Notes: generated by a model not told the origin, from the letters alone. DNA of 64,000 nucleotides from Oscarella lobularis (GCF_947507565.1 NC_089177.1:1734648-1798647); one strand, 5' to 3'. Positions 28,050 to 38,462 are shown, counted from the first letter of the stretch. Numbers and translations are program-made.

Positions 28050-31000
28050 TCAGTACACAGAGTTTTGATTGAAATAGTTCTTCAGGCCCAATTTAAAGAT
28101 CGCGGGATCATTACTCCCTCTTATGATTGCCGGAAGCGAATTCCATAGAGTTTGAGCCCGAAAGAATGGAGAACGACGAAGTGCCTCGGTGCGTGGTCGG
28201 ATGACGTTGACCCCAGAAGCACTGAGACGAGTGGCGGCACCGGTGCGCTGAATACGCCCAATTTTCGCCGCGAGAACAGAAGCTGTGGCGGAGTTGCACA
28301 AGCAGCGGTAACTCAACATTCCTAGTTGAGTAGCATGCCTTGTGCGAATTGGATTGAGACGAAATAGATCGAGAAGTGCTGCTACTCCTCCAACAGAGGC
28401 CGTAGAATCGTCATAACGCAAACCAGCCAGACAACGGAGATACCTCTTTTCTATCTGTGCTAAGCGGCTGATTACGCCAGCTGATCCGTCCGCCCAAACG
28501 GCAGCCCCGTAGTCAAGGTCCGGTTGAATGACTGAGCGAACAAACGCTAGTCGAGCTGCGTTGGATAACAGACGATGACATCGGTAAAGAACACCAATTT
28601 TTCGGCCAACCTTCCTAATGACGTTGTCCATCTGCGGTTTCCACGATAGACGACTATCAATCAAAACCCCGAGGTATCTCACGTGAGGTGAAGGCGACAG
28701 AATGACATTATTGACCGAAACCGTATAGATCGACGTGTCTTCAGTATCACGAAACTTGGGAAAAAGCAGAAAAGCCGATTTTTGACCATTGAGAGCCATC
28801 AGATTCTCAGAGTACCATGAAGTCACACTATTAATATCTTGTTGTAGTTGAGTAACCGCTCCCTCAAAAGTTTCGTTGCTGGAATAAAGACAGGCATCAT
28901 CTGCGTAAAGGATTAGAGACGATTGAGAAGAGACGACCGAGGTGATGTTCCGGGTGAAGAAATTGAATAAAAGAGGACCTAATTTTGAACCTTGAGGCAC
29001 TCCTCTCCTAACTGGCGACAAGTTCGAAGCAGTAGAGCCGACCGAGACAAATTGTCGACGATCCAAGAGGTAAGAAGAGAGCCATGCCAGGACCTTTCCC
29101 TTCACTCCACACGATGACAGACCTCGGAGAAGTAAACTGTGATCGACTGTGTCAAAGGCCTTCTTAACATCAAGAAAGACAGCCGCCGAGCGAAGACCTG
29201 CGTCCTTGCCAGACAAAAGATCTTGAGTCAAACAAACCATCGCATCTTGAGTTGACCGAGATTTTCGAAAGCCAAATTGGCAGTCAGGAATAAGAAGGTG
29301 CTTGTCGAAGTAGCCACATAAAGATTGAAAGACAAAATGTTCCAATATTTTTGAGACAATTGGCAGCAACGATACCGGGCGAAAATTCTTGGGATCAAGT
29401 CTTGAACCCGATTTGAAAATGGGAACAACCTTGGCACACTTCCACTCATCTGGAAATACCCCAGATTGGAGAGAAGTATTAAAAAGGCTTGCCAATGATG
29501 GTGAAATTGCAGACGCTCCCATTTTTAAAAATTTCCCATCAATTCCATCATGACCCGAGGCTTTGTTGACGTCAATTCTTCTAAGGAGGTCCGAGACCTC
29601 ATCTGATGACACTAAGGGGAAGTTGAATAAAATTGAAGAATTAACGTCATCAGCTTGAGAATGCGTTTCAAGAGAATCTTCTTCTAGTAGGCCACGAGGC
29701 CGACGCTCTGAGCTCTGTGACATACCAACTACTGATGCGAATTGATCACATAATTCACCAGCAGAAGGGAGCTGATCAGACACAACTTTACGTCGTCCCG
29801 TGATGCAATTGATGGTAGACCAAAACCGAGCGGGATTGTGACTAAGAAGTGTCAATTTCTCAATGAAAAAGTTCTCCTTAGCCGCTCGTAAGCGATACTT
29901 GATTACATTTCTTTGTTTCTTGTACTTTTCATTGAAAAACCGCCTTTCCTCCAAAGGGCGCTTTCTAGAAATTGAGGCTTTTCGATAGAAATTTCTTTGT
30001 CTGATGTCAACAATGATTTGTTTAGTCATCCAAGGAAGAGAAGAGTGTTTGCGCCGGCGTGACGAGGATAAAGGAAAGTGACGATTTACCACGTCCAAGA
30101 ATAATGACTTCCACGTGTCCCATTGATCATTAACATCAGTGAAGGATGATATCACAGACCAAGGGACATGATAAAGATCTTCAATAAAGTCCAAGGCAGA
30201 CGAGTCACTTCGAGGCTTGCGAGAAAAACGAGGAGGACGAGACGATGAAAGATGCACCTTTCTGGCGACACAGATAAGGTTATGATCACTGATACCCGAT
30301 GCATCAATAGACGCAGGTGCTGTAAAGGAACTTGGCATCGATGACAAAGCTACGTCCAGAAGAGATGACGTAGACGAAGTGACGCGAGTAGGAGAAGTAA
30401 TTAAATTCTTTAGTTGGAGGAGATCAAGGCAATCTGAGACTTGCGTTGAAGTCTTCGAGGAGCTCGAGAGATCGACATTTATATCCCCCATCAGCAAAAC
30501 ATCTGAGAACGAAGCTGAGTAGATGTGATCTAACATTGAAGAAAGAGAGTCGATGAAGATGGAGACACTACTAGACGGAGGACGATAAATTGCTCCCACA
30601 ATACTCTTCAATTTTCCAGGAAGGCGTATTTCCGCAAGAATCACTTCTAGATTTTGTAGTGAATCCGGAGCTGGAAGTGATGAAGAACAAAGTTTGCTTG
30701 AGACATATAAACAGACGCCTCCGCCATGACGTGAGCGATCATTTCTGAAAAGCTCAAATCCCTCGACACAAAGAAAATTATTAGAGATGGAGTCATCCAG
30801 CTTTGTTTCAGAGAGTGCCAGAACATCCACTGAACAACGTCGTAGAATGAGTCGAATCCAGTCCAGTTTGGCAATAAGACTGTTGATATTGAGATGTGCA
30901 AAGATGACACCAGAGTTTGAGCAGTGATAGGACCGAAGAGAAGTGATAGGCTCCCCATATTGAGTTAGATTCGAAGGGTCCAAGAGCAAAGACGTGTCAT

Positions 31001-31511
31001 TATCCAATGCGGAAATCATGACTGAATCAGTCGATGTGGAACTCAAATTGTCATCAAGTATGATGGAGTCTAATGACGACGATTCATCCGAATGAAGATT
31101 CAAATTTGTGAATGGAAGAGCACAACGGGAACACTCCCATTCTAGAGAATCTGATTCAGAGCAGAGATAAGTGTAATCAGAAGGTGGCAGACGTTCACAT
31201 TTAGAGTGATACCAACGTTGACAGAAATCACAAAGAATACTCTCTTGATCAGATCTAACCGATTTACTGCACCAACCACACGGATATTTCACAGGGCCAG
31301 GGTTAAGCTCAACATCCCCACAAAGGAAGAGAAGTAGTAGCAAAAAACCCTGGCAAATTTCACGATTGAAATACACGACAGAAGAATATAGACGAGAGTC
31401 AATCTTGAATTTGAATTGAAAACGATGACGAGCCATCATGATTTTGTAATTGAAACGATGACGAACCAATATGGCCCAATAATTAATCTTCAAAGAGAAT
31501 CTGAAAACCAT
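28050..31511 (-). CDS. LINE polyprotein: 2A peptide, PHD-like finger, AP endonuclease, reverse transcriptase
   Basis: Uninterrupted 1153-residue frame. Residues about 55-63 are a leucine-rich hydrophobic run directly before the 2A motif GDVELNPGP (ending residue 73). A PHD-like zinc finger follows (CGWC, CDFCQRWYHSKC, CSRC; about 77-135). The endonuclease starts FAHLNINSLIAKLDWIRL (about 203), with LSETKLDD, GGGVCLYVSS, GDINVDL and ISDHNLI. The RT has FRPVSLLPIVSKILE, FGFRKSRSTQDAM, VFLDVKKAFDTVDHSLL, GVPQGSKLGPLLF and the catalytic LILYADDACLY (about 868). The C-terminus carries RYLGVLIDSRLSWKPQMDNV. No lesion is seen, so the copy is potentially competent. 2A in non-LTR elements is documented for sea urchin and other invertebrate CR1-like LINEs, where it causes ribosome skipping or acts as a targeting signal. 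Confidence 0.93.
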   Translation of the reverse strand: MVFRFSLKINYWAILVRHRFNYKIMMARHRFQFKFKIDSRLYSSVVYFNREICQGFLLLLLFLCGDVELNPGPVKYPCGWCSKSVRSDQESILCDFCQRWYHSKCERLPPSDYTYLCSESDSLEWECSRCALPFTNLNLHSDESSSLDSIILDDNLSSTSTDSVMISALDNDTSLLLDPSNLTQYGEPITSLRSYHCSNSGVIFAHLNINSLIAKLDWIRLILRRCSVDVLALSETKLDDSISNNFLCVEGFELFRNDRSRHGGGVCLYVSSKLCSSSLPAPDSLQNLEVILAEIRLPGKLKSIVGAIYRPPSSSVSIFIDSLSSMLDHIYSASFSDVLLMGDINVDLSSSSKTSTQVSDCLDLLQLKNLITSPTRVTSSTSSLLDVALSSMPSSFTAPASIDASGISDHNLICVARKVHLSSSRPPRFSRKPRSDSSALDFIEDLYHVPWSVISSFTDVNDQWDTWKSLFLDVVNRHFPLSSSRRRKHSSLPWMTKQIIVDIRQRNFYRKASISRKRPLEERRFFNEKYKKQRNVIKYRLRAAKENFFIEKLTLLSHNPARFWSTINCITGRRKVVSDQLPSAGELCDQFASVVGMSQSSERRPRGLLEEDSLETHSQADDVNSSILFNFPLVSSDEVSDLLRRIDVNKASGHDGIDGKFLKMGASAISPSLASLFNTSLQSGVFPDEWKCAKVVPIFKSGSRLDPKNFRPVSLLPIVSKILEHFVFQSLCGYFDKHLLIPDCQFGFRKSRSTQDAMVCLTQDLLSGKDAGLRSAAVFLDVKKAFDTVDHSLLLRGLSSCGVKGKVLAWLSSYLLDRRQFVSVGSTASNLSPVRRGVPQGSKLGPLLFNFFTRNITSVVSSQSSLILYADDACLYSSNETFEGAVTQLQQDINSVTSWYSENLMALNGQKSAFLLFPKFRDTEDTSIYTVSVNNVILSPSPHVRYLGVLIDSRLSWKPQMDNVIRKVGRKIGVLYRCHRLLSNAARLAFVRSVIQPDLDYGAAVWADGSAGVISRLAQIEKRYLRCLAGLRYDDSTASVGGVAALLDLFRLNPIRTRHATQLGMLSYRCLCNSATASVLAAKIGRIQRTGAATRLSASGVNVIRPRTEALRRSPFFRAQTLWNSLPAIIRGSNDPAIFKLGLKNYFNQNSVY
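31293..31319 (-). other. 2A ribosome-skipping motif within the LINE ORF
   Basis: Encodes GDVELNPGP, matching the 2A consensus D-x-E-x-N-P-G-P, after a hydrophobic LLLLLFLC. It would release a 72-residue leader from the main polyprotein. Whether it skips or is a signal sequence is not determinable here. Confidence 0.9.
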
Positions 31512-31730
31512 TACGTAATCACGCGGGTAAAATACGGGAAGAATCGACGAAGTTAGAAAATTTTTTGAAAACTTGACGAAAATTCAGGAAAAAACGATGA
31601 TTTCGGAAAACGAGAATAACGATGATCATGTTTTTCACTAATTCGAGAAATATTTACAAGTGAGAAGATTGCCAAAAACGTGAGAAGAGAGAGCAAAATT
31701 TCAAACTGACGGTTCATCATCCGGGCCACT

Positions 31731-31984
31731 GGGCATGAATTTAGAACGGTATATATAGTCTACTCACTCTATCGGACAGATGTACTACTCGGTGACATTG
31801 ACCAAGCTGTAATTTATCTGGAAAAATAGGTCATTCAGAGGTGGGTGACCAGCAAGGCAAACATAATACATACCCTTCTCTCATTTTGTAAGCTACAATT
31901 GGCTCGAGCTTGGTCAATGTCACCGACTAGTACATCTGTCCGATAGAGTGAGTAGACTATATATACCGTTCTAAATTCATGCCC
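31731..31984. repeat. 254-bp MITE with about 75-bp inverted arms
   Basis: Left arm GGGCATGAATTTAGAACGG ... TAGTCTACTCACTCTATCGG, right arm its inverse ending at 31,984, with a spacer of about 100 bp. The inner portion AGTCTACTCACTCT resembles the mariner termini at 25,262/26,933 (AGTCTATTCACTCT). The MITE may therefore be a non-autonomous mariner derivative using the TATA as its target. It lies beside the LINE 5' end, in a gene X intron. Confidence 0.8.
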
Positions 31985-32851
31985 AAATTTTTCTCACCGT
32001 TTTCTGCGACCGCTCTAGCCAAATCGCCACGTACGTTGCTCAAATGCTCGGAGAAAGTGTACAAATTACGAAGCGACGCATTCACCTAGATACGCCTTTT
32101 CCGAGTCCATTTCCTGATGAAGCTGCTCCCTCTCAAACAGCAACTGTTGGACTTGAACAGATGCTGCAGCAAGCTGCTCTTCGATCAATCCAAGCTGCTC
32201 AGTTGGACGCGCAGGAGTGGGAGAGACCTATAAATAGATCAGATATAGATATAGATCTCTCGGTGCGTAGGACCAACTTCGATTTCTTCCTCAGGCATTG
32301 ACGCCACCGATGAACGCTTCGCGGGTGGCCGATAACGCTGGTGCGATGTCACTTCTTCGAAGAGCCGAGTCGATGTTGTTGTGATGCCACTGGCAGATGA
32401 AGGCAGCTGGCTTCCCGGTGATATCGTCCAGAGCGGCGTACAGTCGCTCAAGGCAAGACCGCAGCGGCCCAAAACACCTAGAAAAATCGAAAAGAACGCA
32501 GCACTTCTTAGATTTTTTGCGCGAGACCCGATAATGCTCCAAGCATAAGGCCACGTCCTCGAAGAATCCTAGTTCGCGAGCGCGTCGTCCTGAAAAAGAC
32601 GTGAAATTGCTGAAGCACGCACTGCGCGAACGCGTATGGGTAAGGTTTCCGTAATAGCACGAGAAATCGCTCTGCATCGTCCTGGTAGGTTTGATCGAGT
32701 GTGTGCGCGATCGATGCCAGCTGAATTTTAAACCATTTCGGCCGTTAGGCGCGATTTTTTGAATGTATTTGTAGGTTGCAACGTGTTTGTAGCTACACAA
32801 GCGGACATCAGGTGCGGTCATATTGCGGTCACGCGGTCCCACAATTTTCAA
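31985..32851 (-). pseudogene. Gene X, N-terminal part
   Basis: Leftward: ELGFFEDVALCLEHYRVSRK, SKKCCVLFDFSRCFGPLRSC, LERLYAALDDITGKPAAF and PEEEIEVGPTHRE. Then after TTTATAG comes a predicted coiled coil (TEQLGLIEEQLAAASVQVQQ, LLFEREQLHQEMDSEKAYLG) and LSNVRGDLARAVAEN, ending at GTGAGA near 31,995. Intron borders are tentative. The plus-strand frame at 32,044-32,301 is its shadow. The start codon is not certain; MQSDFSCYYGN about 32,676 is one candidate. Confidence 0.4.
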
Positions 32852-33137
32852 ACCGCTTTTTCTCGATTTACGTCCCGCTCGACTAAAAATACGTCAGGGC
32901 TAAAATCAAAGCTTATTCATTGAAGCTTCGATATGCGTGATCTGAGGCTTAGACAATTCGAACTTGTCTTAGACGAGCCCTTTTTCTTTCACAATGTCTC
33001 CATGAAACGTTAACTATTTATACTTCATTGGCTCATTTAAGGCGCGTGCACGAAAAGTGTACGTCATTGGCTCTCAGCCGATTGTTACGTACAAGCACTC
33101 GTACATTTGAAACTCCGTCCTGCCATAGCGCCCTCGT
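32852..33137. other. No gene seen
   Basis: Non-coding; probably upstream sequence shared between gene X (leftward) and the DIRS-like fragment (rightward). Confidence 0.4.
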
Positions 33138-33547
33138 TTGATTTGGACGTGGCGTGCAATCTTTTGGCCTCGGCATGCTTACACTGCGGATCTCTTCGCT
33201 CTTGACGCCTGCCGTCCTCTATCCGCGGCGCCGCCTTTTTTCATGCCAGGGTCTTCTCCGGTGCGCGTGGCCGACTTGGTTCGGGCGCTTGAGGGATTCC
33301 CGAATCGGGTTTTCGCCGACTACATCTTGTCTGGTTTTCGCGTTGGTTTTCGCGTCGGTTTTGACTACTCTTCGGCGACATTATCGCAGGCGCGGTGCAA
33401 TCTCTCTTCGGCGCGCGAGCATGCAGTGGTGGTTGACTTGCATCGCTCTCGAGTCGCTGCACTATCGCCGGCTGTGCGGGCCGATCCGAGTCGACGTCAG
33501 CCCGTTTTGCGTGATCCAAAATCGGGCCCTCCTGGTCGTTGGCGCTT
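33138..33547 (+). pseudogene. DIRS/Ngaro-like pol, N-terminal segment
   Basis: SSPVRVADLVRALEGFPNRV, then FADYILSGFRVGFRVGFDYS and ARCNLSSAREHAVVV correspond to the region just before the RT in DIRS/Ngaro elements. There the pattern is T-P-[IL]-R, D-Y-[IL]-x-x-G-[FL], G-F-x-[IL]-G-F, then N-L-x-S-A-x-x-x-P-x-V-V. The RT fingers that should follow are gone; the sequence changes to an LTR-like segment at about 33,560. Confidence 0.65.
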
Positions 33548-33563
33548 GAACGTAGATTTGTCA

Positions 33564-33710
33564 TCCTGTTGTGTTGGTTGTGACGTGTGAGATACGGGGG
33601 ATTGAGATAGAGGAATAAAGGGGCCTCACCCTAAATAAAGAGTTGGTGAAACGGATCGGCAGCCACCGAGTGGACCCGAGTTACGCCTCCGAGGGACGAA
33701 GGACGTAACA
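33564..33710 (+). repeat. LTR (possibly 5'-truncated) of a Ty3/gypsy element
   Basis: Ends GGACGTAACA followed by ATTTGGGGGCC, a typical LTR end and primer-binding-site start. It holds two AATAAAG signals (33,612, 33,635), as expected in an R region. No second LTR found downstream. Confidence 0.6.
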
Positions 33711-33767
33711 ATTTGGGGGCCTGTGTTCGGAATTCGTGCGAGGAAGCCCGAAAAGTGAGTTTGGGGT

Positions 33768-35190
33768 GTGGGTTGCGGATCGCGGCGGGGGCGCGTCCGG
33801 ACGCTCCCACGCCGAGGCTTGAGAGCGTGGATGAAGATAGAGAAGAGGCGCGTGACGTGGGGCGGTTGCGCCACGAAGTCGACCAGTTGTCCGAAGAACT
33901 CGCACGCGTTATCGATAGACCAGCTGCGGTTTGAGCGAGAGGAGCATCGCGAAACCGAGCTAGGTTGGCTAAGGGAGAAAGACGTCCTCAGGGAACGTCA
34001 CTTCGATATGCTGCGGCAAGTCAATCTCCTGAAGCAACAGAATTCGCTGTCGACGTCTAGAAGCCAGTCGGTGGCGGGCGAAAACGATAAAGAAACCGTC
34101 GTGGAGGACGCTCGACGGTCGACCGGAAGAAGAAGAGGAAACCGGTCCCGAATCGACGAGGAGTCGATGGCGGAGACAGAAGAAGAGGGTCGCGACGACG
34201 CGACGAAAGGCGACGGTGGAACCAAAGACACGTCGTCAGATGAGGATCGTCAAAGGGGAGCGGTGGCCTTGAAGAAAAAGAAAAAGAAAGAAAAAATCGA
34301 AGGAGTCGTCGGCGAGAGAAGGAAAAAGCGTGCCGGAGCAGGCGGAGTTTATGCCAGCAATCCGCTCGATGGCCATGCCCAAGCTTCAGCCGTATAACAG
34401 AGACGACCCGGAGGGCGAAAAGCTAGAGCAGTTCGTCAAGGAGTTCGAGAGGCATTCGCAGGTGGCGGGCTGGACGGACCAGCTGAATGTTCAACAGTTT
34501 GCCTTGCGCCTGACGGGCAGAGCGCTAACCGCCTATGAATCGATCTCCGCGACGGACAAAGAACGATGCTTGAAGCGTTTCAAGCAAAGGCAGCTCCGCT
34601 GCTGTTAAAATCGTATCAAAGCCGTATATACGTTCCACAGTCGGGTGCAGGAAAAAGAGACGGTACAGCAGTACGCGCAGCAACTCCAGCACCTGTACGA
34701 AAAGGCATACGGAAGGTTTCCGATGACGCAGGGGGTGAAGGATCAGATGTTGTTAGGGGCGTTTGAGCAAGGGCTTCAAGAAAGGTGGAAGAAGGAATCG
34801 AAACCACCGCCCCGCACATTTGAGGAGGCGCTTTTATTGGCGCAAACAGCAGAGGCGTCCGAAAAGCAATCATTGCGTCGAAATATAAAAGAACAGACAG
34901 AAAAAGCTTTAGAAGCCACGATCGGAGGGACAGCGAATGAGCGAGAAGAAGGTGCGCTGCTACGCGTGCAAAAAGGAGGGACACATTGCACCGGATTGCC
35001 CTGAGCAAAAAGAGGCAGAGAAGTCAAAGGATAGTATACTGACGATCCGGAGCGAATGTGGAGTGCTTCTTATGCCACCGCTGGGGTCACTATAGCTTCG
35101 ACTGTCCCAATCAAGCAAAAGGTTCCAAGGTCATGGGCGGCAACGCTGCGCTTACTGCCACATCGACTACAGCTGTTCCCGTCGGCGGCT
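33768..35190 (+). pseudogene. Ty3/gypsy gag remnant with two CCHC knuckles
   Basis: A charged N-terminal part (ETELGWLREKDVLRERHFDM, then Lys/Glu runs) is followed in other frames by capsid-like LQPYNRDDPEGEKLEQFVKE and LNVQQFALRLTGRALTAYES. Then come ETVQQYAQQLQHLYEKAYGR and QGLQERWKKESKPPPRTFEE. Zinc knuckles are CYACKKEGHIAPDC (about 34,960) and CFLCHRWGHYSFDC (about 35,066). At least three frameshifts are needed. Protease and pol are missing because a different fragment begins near 35,190. Confidence 0.75.
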
Positions 35191-36110
35191 CCCGACATTC
35201 TAATCGGCACATCTGATGCAATCTTCGATGGCCACGTACTCGACGCTCTACGTTCTCTAAGCTGGACGTCGTCTAAGGTCGCATCAGAATTTCCGTCGCT
35301 CGCCTCTCTCCCAGAGAAGTCTTTCAAACTCCAAAAAAACTGTCATCTATCTGTCTGGAAGAAGAACTCCACCGTTTACTCGACTCCTCGGACAGAAATT
35401 TCCAAGCTCGCCTACGCGGTGCTGGAGGCCCTGATGCAGGAGCCTGGTTGGACGCCATCCCCCAGTCGAGAGAGCTGTCGTTGTCTAACGCCGAATTTCA
35501 GACGGCGGCTCTCCTCCGGCTGGGGGCGGACCTCCCCATCCTCCGCCACGTTCGCGAATGCAACTGCGGGGTGCAAATGGAAGCGGATTGATATCACGTT
35601 TTAACCTGCCCAAAAGACGGCGGTTTTATTCGTCGTCACGATGCGTGGCAGCACTGTTGGCAGCAGATGCTTCGTGCTGTTAATTACCGCGTTGAAATGG
35701 AAAAGGAAAAAGAATTCGACGACAAGAAATGGCCAGATATCGGCGTTTACGACTTTGAAAACGGAAAGAAGTTACTTTTGGACATTACCGTCATCCACCC
35801 CCTGAGCCTGGTAGTCGTCACGCAAAGCGCGAACGTTAATGGTTACGCAGCGATTGCCCGTGACAAGGTCAAAAACGATAAATACTAGACATTGCAACGT
35901 CTCTGGGGTACCTGTTCAAACCCGTAGCGGTGGAAGTATTTGGCAGGTGGAGTCCAGTTGCAGCGGATCTCTTCCACCAAATTGCTCGACGCCCGTCCAA
36001 CGATTTTATGAACGACAGGAACTCCTTCGTCAACTACTGGAGGAAGCGACTTTCAGTGTGCCTCCAACAAGGCAACGCTCGTATAATCTTAAGAAAGACT
36101 CATAATATAC
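35190..36110 (+). pseudogene. Retroelement C-terminal fragment with PD-(D/E)XK-like domain
   Basis: Pieces read LDAIPQSRELSLSNAEFQTA, LLRLGADLPILRHVRECNCG and HVLTCPKDGGFIRRHDAWQH (a Cys/His cluster). These are followed by KKWPDIGVYDFENGKKLLLD, ITVIHPLSLVVV, then VAVEVFGRWSPVAADLF and RLSVCLQQGNARIILRK. The PD...D-I/V-T pattern is that of restriction-like endonuclease domains at the end of some non-LTR retrotransposons and of related orphan ORFs common in invertebrates. Two frame changes. The exact clade is not determined. Confidence 0.5.
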
Positions 36111-36229
36111 TCCCCCACTCCCCTGCCCCTGTTAGTCCCCCTCCCCTCATGCATGATGTTCGTAGTTTTAGGGCCCCAGTTGACTGCTAGAGTTTTTGCC
36201 TTCTTTTCTGTCACCACCCTTCCCTGTTC

Positions 36230-36696
36230 GTGTTTAAGATTTTTAAAATAAATAATCCCCAAGGAGGGTCGAAATTCTGGCGAAAAGGTTCAGCCGGACG
36301 CGGACAGCAAGTCGCGAAGATTACAGAGGGAGAGTCAGAGTCCAAGGAACAGCCCACGGTGGAGACTGTGGACGACAGAATAACGCGTATGGAGCAAGAA
36401 CTGAAGTCGACCCCCGAACTGTGGATAGGATCACGTCTTGTGACGGGATTGGGACTGGCTAAATGGCACGAGAAGGTCAACTTTCGTCGAGAAATCAACT
36501 CGGACACGAACGGAAGCGTCAAAGCCGTGGTGCGGTTTCTAACGAGATGCCGGCTACCGCCACAACACGCTGGAGTATTCGAGGCCGAGTTGTCGGGGGA
36601 AATTCTAAAGGGACGTTCTGTGATGATGTCCTCACGGGAGCTGCAGCTGAAATGCGGAGCGACGATGGAGGATGCGATAATCGAGTCATGTGCGGA
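36230..36696 (+). pseudogene. Ty3-like protease-linker fragment
   Basis: GGSKFWRKGSAGRGQQVAKI ... EQELKSTPELWIGSRLVTGL ... VVRFLTRCRLPPQHAGVFEA ... ELSGEILKGRSVMMSSRELQ resembles the segment between retropepsin and RT in gypsy-type Pol (a host of small strands ending in a P-P-x-H/S-x-x-x-x-x-x-E-L motif). It breaks at the minisatellite. Confidence 0.35.
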
Positions 36697-36908
36697 GTCA
36701 ATGTCTAAGGCTATGGGCTCCATCATCCTTTCTCCTTCCCCATTATTATTTATGAGTCAATGTCTAAGGCTATGGGCTCCATCATCCTTTCTCCTTCCCC
36801 ATTATTATTTATGAGTCAATGTCTAAGGCTATGGGCTCCATCATCCTTTCTCCTTCCCCATTATTATTTATGAGTCAATGTCTAAGGCTATGGGCTCCAT
36901 CATCCTTT
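36697..36908 (+). repeat. 59-bp minisatellite, 3.6 copies
   Basis: Units start at 36,697, 36,756, 36,815 and 36,874 (GTCAATGTCTAAGGCTATGG...) and are identical, so amplification is recent. The first unit lies inside the protease-linker-like frame, so the array arose from that sequence. Confidence 0.97.
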
Positions 36909-37061
36909 AAATAATCACCTCGGAAGACGGCGCAGAAACCCCCATGACGCTGGGAGATTTTGTTGCGTCGAAACCGCGGGTTAGCCAAGCGCAAATTTGC
37001 GCCCCTCTTTCGAAAGGTTTGCCTAAGAATTTGGTATCAAACAAATTTGCTTAAAAGCGCT

Positions 37062-38462
37062 GTAGATTCCGAGCCGATCGAGCGCATATCAGCTCCACCG
37101 CCAGCGACGCCTCGGCATCCTCCTACGACGCCACATGTGCCTCTTCCAACTATACCTCCGCCGGCAACGCCTCGGTACCCTGCTCCGAGGCCACATGTGC
37201 CTATGCCATTTTTGCCTCCCCCGACAAATGCGCCTTTGCCTCCGCCGTGCACGCCATTGCCTCTTTCCCCTTTCCTCTCGACGACGTTGTCAGTTCACTC
37301 TAATTTCCTACGTAAGCTAAAATGATTGCAAATGGATTGGTACAACTTATGCGCAAGCTATATAGTTGAGAACGCTCTTCTTTTGGACATCGAGATGTCT
37401 GAAACGATGATGGGAAAGGGAAGTTTTGGAAGTGTTTTTAGAGGTTTGTTTTGAAACAGAGATGTCGCTGTAAAGTGCGCTCCGAAATCTTGCGGAAAGA
37501 CCAATTTACTCGTCGAAAGTCGCATTCTAAGGTACTTTCTAGATCATGACGGTCAACACAAAGAGATCACTAATTTGCATGTAGCCTTCTGTCGCACGCA
37601 AACATTGTGCGTGTTTTCGCGTACGCCGAGAGCGCAACCGAGCGCTACGCCGTATTTGAATTGATGAAGAAAAATTTGTTTGACGTCGTCATTAATAAGG
37701 AGGTGGCTAAAAAGCAATGTTTGTCAAAACTTGTTTAGAATTTGCTTTGCCTTAGACTTGCGGCGTAGATTTGACGATAGCCCGAAAAAATGCTATTTTA
37801 AAGGCAATAGCTTGTGGGCTGGGGTACATCGCGAAGAAAGAGATGATTCATTTTGACATGAAATTACCAAATATTCTGGTAAGGTTAATTTAATAGTCGT
37901 TGTTTTAAAATAATATAATTTTAGACAAATTGGCCCGAAACGGATGTCAAAATTGCAGGTTTTGGTTCGGCTCGCCATCTGCGTCTTCAACTCAACGCAA
38001 CAAGTGCGAGCGATTTGGAAAGAACAACGCCGAATTACATAAGTCCAGAACAGATACGCGCCGAACGCGTCACACAAGGCGTCGATGTGTGGGCCTTCGG
38101 TTGCATTGCGTTTGAAATTCAGACGGAAAGGATTCTTCACGAGGAGAAAAGCAAAGAATGGATTTTCGCCAACGTCCCTAAAGGATTCAACGCCGGGCTG
38201 CTCAGATCTCTTCAATTACCACAAGATGTGAGTTTTTTTTGAGGAGCTGCTGGCGAATGAATCCACACAGTCGCCCATCCGCTGAAGGCCTATACCACAT
38301 TTTAAGGTATAGGCCTGTTATTGAAAAAGCGAAGGCCCCATGTCCATCAGCAAGAAGAAAACGCGCATATATTGAGGTTCCTAAAATCGAAAAACTAAAT
38401 CTCTGCTACTCTTAATTAACATGTCTTTACAGGACGCCGACGACGACGACGACAGCAATTAG
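37062..38462 (+). pseudogene. Protein kinase gene A, Pro-rich N-terminus, degenerate
   Basis: A Pro-rich exon (PPPATPRHPPTTPHVPLPTI ..., to 37,320) precedes the kinase domain: glycine loop MGKGSFGSVFRG, then an in-frame TGA before RDVAVKCAP (VAVK lysine). Further exons read HANIVRVFAYAESATERYAV, ARKNAILKAIACGLGYIAKK, catalytic loop MIHFDMKLPNIL, VKIAGFGSARHL (DFG changed to GFG), PNYISPEQIRAE, VDVWAFGCIAFE and RPSAEGLYHILRYRP-like sequence. The last exon encodes an acidic tail stopping at 38,460-38,462. The stop, the lost DFG aspartate and a frame break near 38,240 mean it is a pseudogene or pseudokinase. It is a paralogue of kinase B. Confidence 0.8.

Larger units (their letters stand above)
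27897..31720 (-). mobile_element. CR1-like LINE, near full length
   Basis: Contains one 1153-codon ORF, a 3' UTR of about 150 bp, and a 3' tail of short repeats (GAACT)n read on the minus strand (27,897-27,916). This tail is typical of the CR1/L2 group, which lack poly-A. About 200 bp upstream of the ORF looks like 5' UTR. It is inserted in a coiled-coil exon/intron of gene X in the same transcriptional sense. The exact left and right target bases cannot be fixed by eye. Confidence 0.85.

Noticed and set aside
32044-32301. Plus-strand 85-codon frame
   Set aside because: The opposite strand encodes a clear coiled coil (gene X), so this is its shadow.
33081-33710. Full DIRS or gypsy element at 33 kb
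   Set aside because: Only a DIRS pol N-terminal piece followed by an unrelated LTR-like segment; no matching second end.
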